From assembly GCA_964586235.1 (NCBI GenBank), contig CAZPIO010000125.1, positions 1 to 23,889 of the forward strand: DNA of 23,889 bases, in the 5' to 3' direction. The translations under genes were made by a program, and so were the position numbers. This DNA comes from JAUCQB01 sp964586235. Lineage in GTDB: Bacteria > Planctomycetota > Phycisphaerae > UBA1845 > PWPN01. Below, in pieces: positions 23,518-23,889 of this stretch. The notes beneath the pieces are model-generated. The model searched no databases and was not told the origin of the DNA. It saw nothing but the letters and a program-made list of their open reading frames with translations. Numbering within the stretch: the first letter of the stretch is position 1; the number at the start of each line of letters is the position of its first letter.

Positions 23518-23889
23518 AAAACCTTGCCTTTCGGACTCACTGTTGCTCTCGTACCCGGGGCCCCACGCCACGAGGGGCCGCGGGAACCGGGGCCGAGCAT
23601 TTTAGCACGACGGCCGGGGGCTTGTCGCGGGGTGGGGGACGGGGAGGATGAGGGCACTGCTCGCAGAGCTTGCTCGCTGGCCCCAGAATCGGTTCTGGGG
23701 CCTTCTGGGCTGAGGATTCTCATTTTCATTGACACCGAATGCGGAATGGATTCCGCCAAGCCAGACGGCCCGGAACGGATTCCGGGCCGAGCGACAGTGA
23801 GGAAGCGGTGAAGCACTGCTCAATAGAGCAGTGGCTGGAGTTTGGCATTTCGTCATCGTTTTATCCCCTGATTTGATTTCATCGATGGG
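23518..23889. other. Intergenic region right of serA, no supported gene
   Basis: The first part is the serA leader. From about 23654 to 23834 it is a hairpin array (listed separately). The last 50 bases are AT-richer and show no open frame of interest before the window ends. Confidence 0.6.
23654..23834. repeat. Hairpin array upstream of serA, with palindromic repeat copies
   Basis: In order: a partial CACTGCTC-GCA-GAGC unit (23655-23669); a perfect 10-bp stem GGCCCCAGAA/TTCTGGGGCC (23679-23702, loop TCGG); a 7-bp stem GCGGAAT/ATTCCGC (23741-23756); a perfect 10-bp stem CGGCCCGGAA/TTCCGGGCCG (23766-23789, loop CGGA); and the 8-bp stem CACTGCTC/GAGCAGTG (23814-23833, loop AATA). The segment 23794-23834 is a third copy of the dispersed repeat seen at 14995-15055. 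Confidence 0.85.

Overview
The window looks like a chromosomal segment of a planctomycete, most likely of the class Phycisphaerae. I base this on high GC content, secreted proteins that end in a dockerin-like EF-hand pair of the 'DVDQxDFGxxQACxSG' type, a large beta-helix protein with thrombospondin type 3 repeats, a GxGYxYP-family protein, a two-subunit glycine decarboxylase operon, and abundant short palindromic repeats between genes. The assignment is an inference from gene style; no rRNA or tRNA is present to confirm it. Almost all genes lie on the minus strand. The exceptions are the beta-helix protein at the left edge and an FAD-dependent oxidoreductase near the right.

Layout: (1) 3-3263, + strand, the 3' part of a giant secreted beta-helix / TSP3 / dockerin-like protein, cut by the window start. 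(2) 3305-4187, a small DUF433-DUF5615 pair (toxin-antitoxin-like) sitting between two copies of the 3' end of gcvPB, the outer one being a fragment. (3) 4176-9064, a glycine cleavage operon read right to left: gcvT, gcvH, gcvPA, a small uncharacterised gene, gcvPB. (4) 9161-10936, a second secreted protein with a dockerin-like C-terminus. (5) 11082-11245, a cluster of palindromic repeats. (6) 11260-14628, an amidohydrolase and an RNase R-like exonuclease, 18 bases apart. (7) 14822-15055, two copies of a 58-61 base dispersed repeat. (8) 15084-15431, a sigma-70 region-4-only protein. (9) 15921-18703, an aldo/keto reductase and a GxGYxYP protein with an AT-rich inverted repeat between them. (10) 18916-19812, an IS200-like / REP-associated tyrosine transposase with three copies of a two-hairpin REP-like element around it. 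(11) 19908-21746, a Tat-exported FAD oxidoreductase containing a short in-frame repeat insertion. (12) 21937-23517, serA, followed to the right by a hairpin array.

How the genes work together: the four gcv genes encode the T, H and split P proteins that convert glycine to CO2, ammonia and methylene-tetrahydrofolate. serA feeds serine, and through it glycine, synthesis, but it is about 14 kb away and is not part of that operon. The aldo/keto reductase, GxGYxYP protein, amidohydrolase and Tat-exported FAD oxidoreductase fit a carbohydrate- or xenobiotic-degrading lifestyle, without pointing to one pathway. The most unusual structure is the DUF433-DUF5615 pair bracketed by a divergent duplicated gcvPB tail. 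The second is the density and variety of palindromic repeats in almost every gap, some related to one another across 12 kb.
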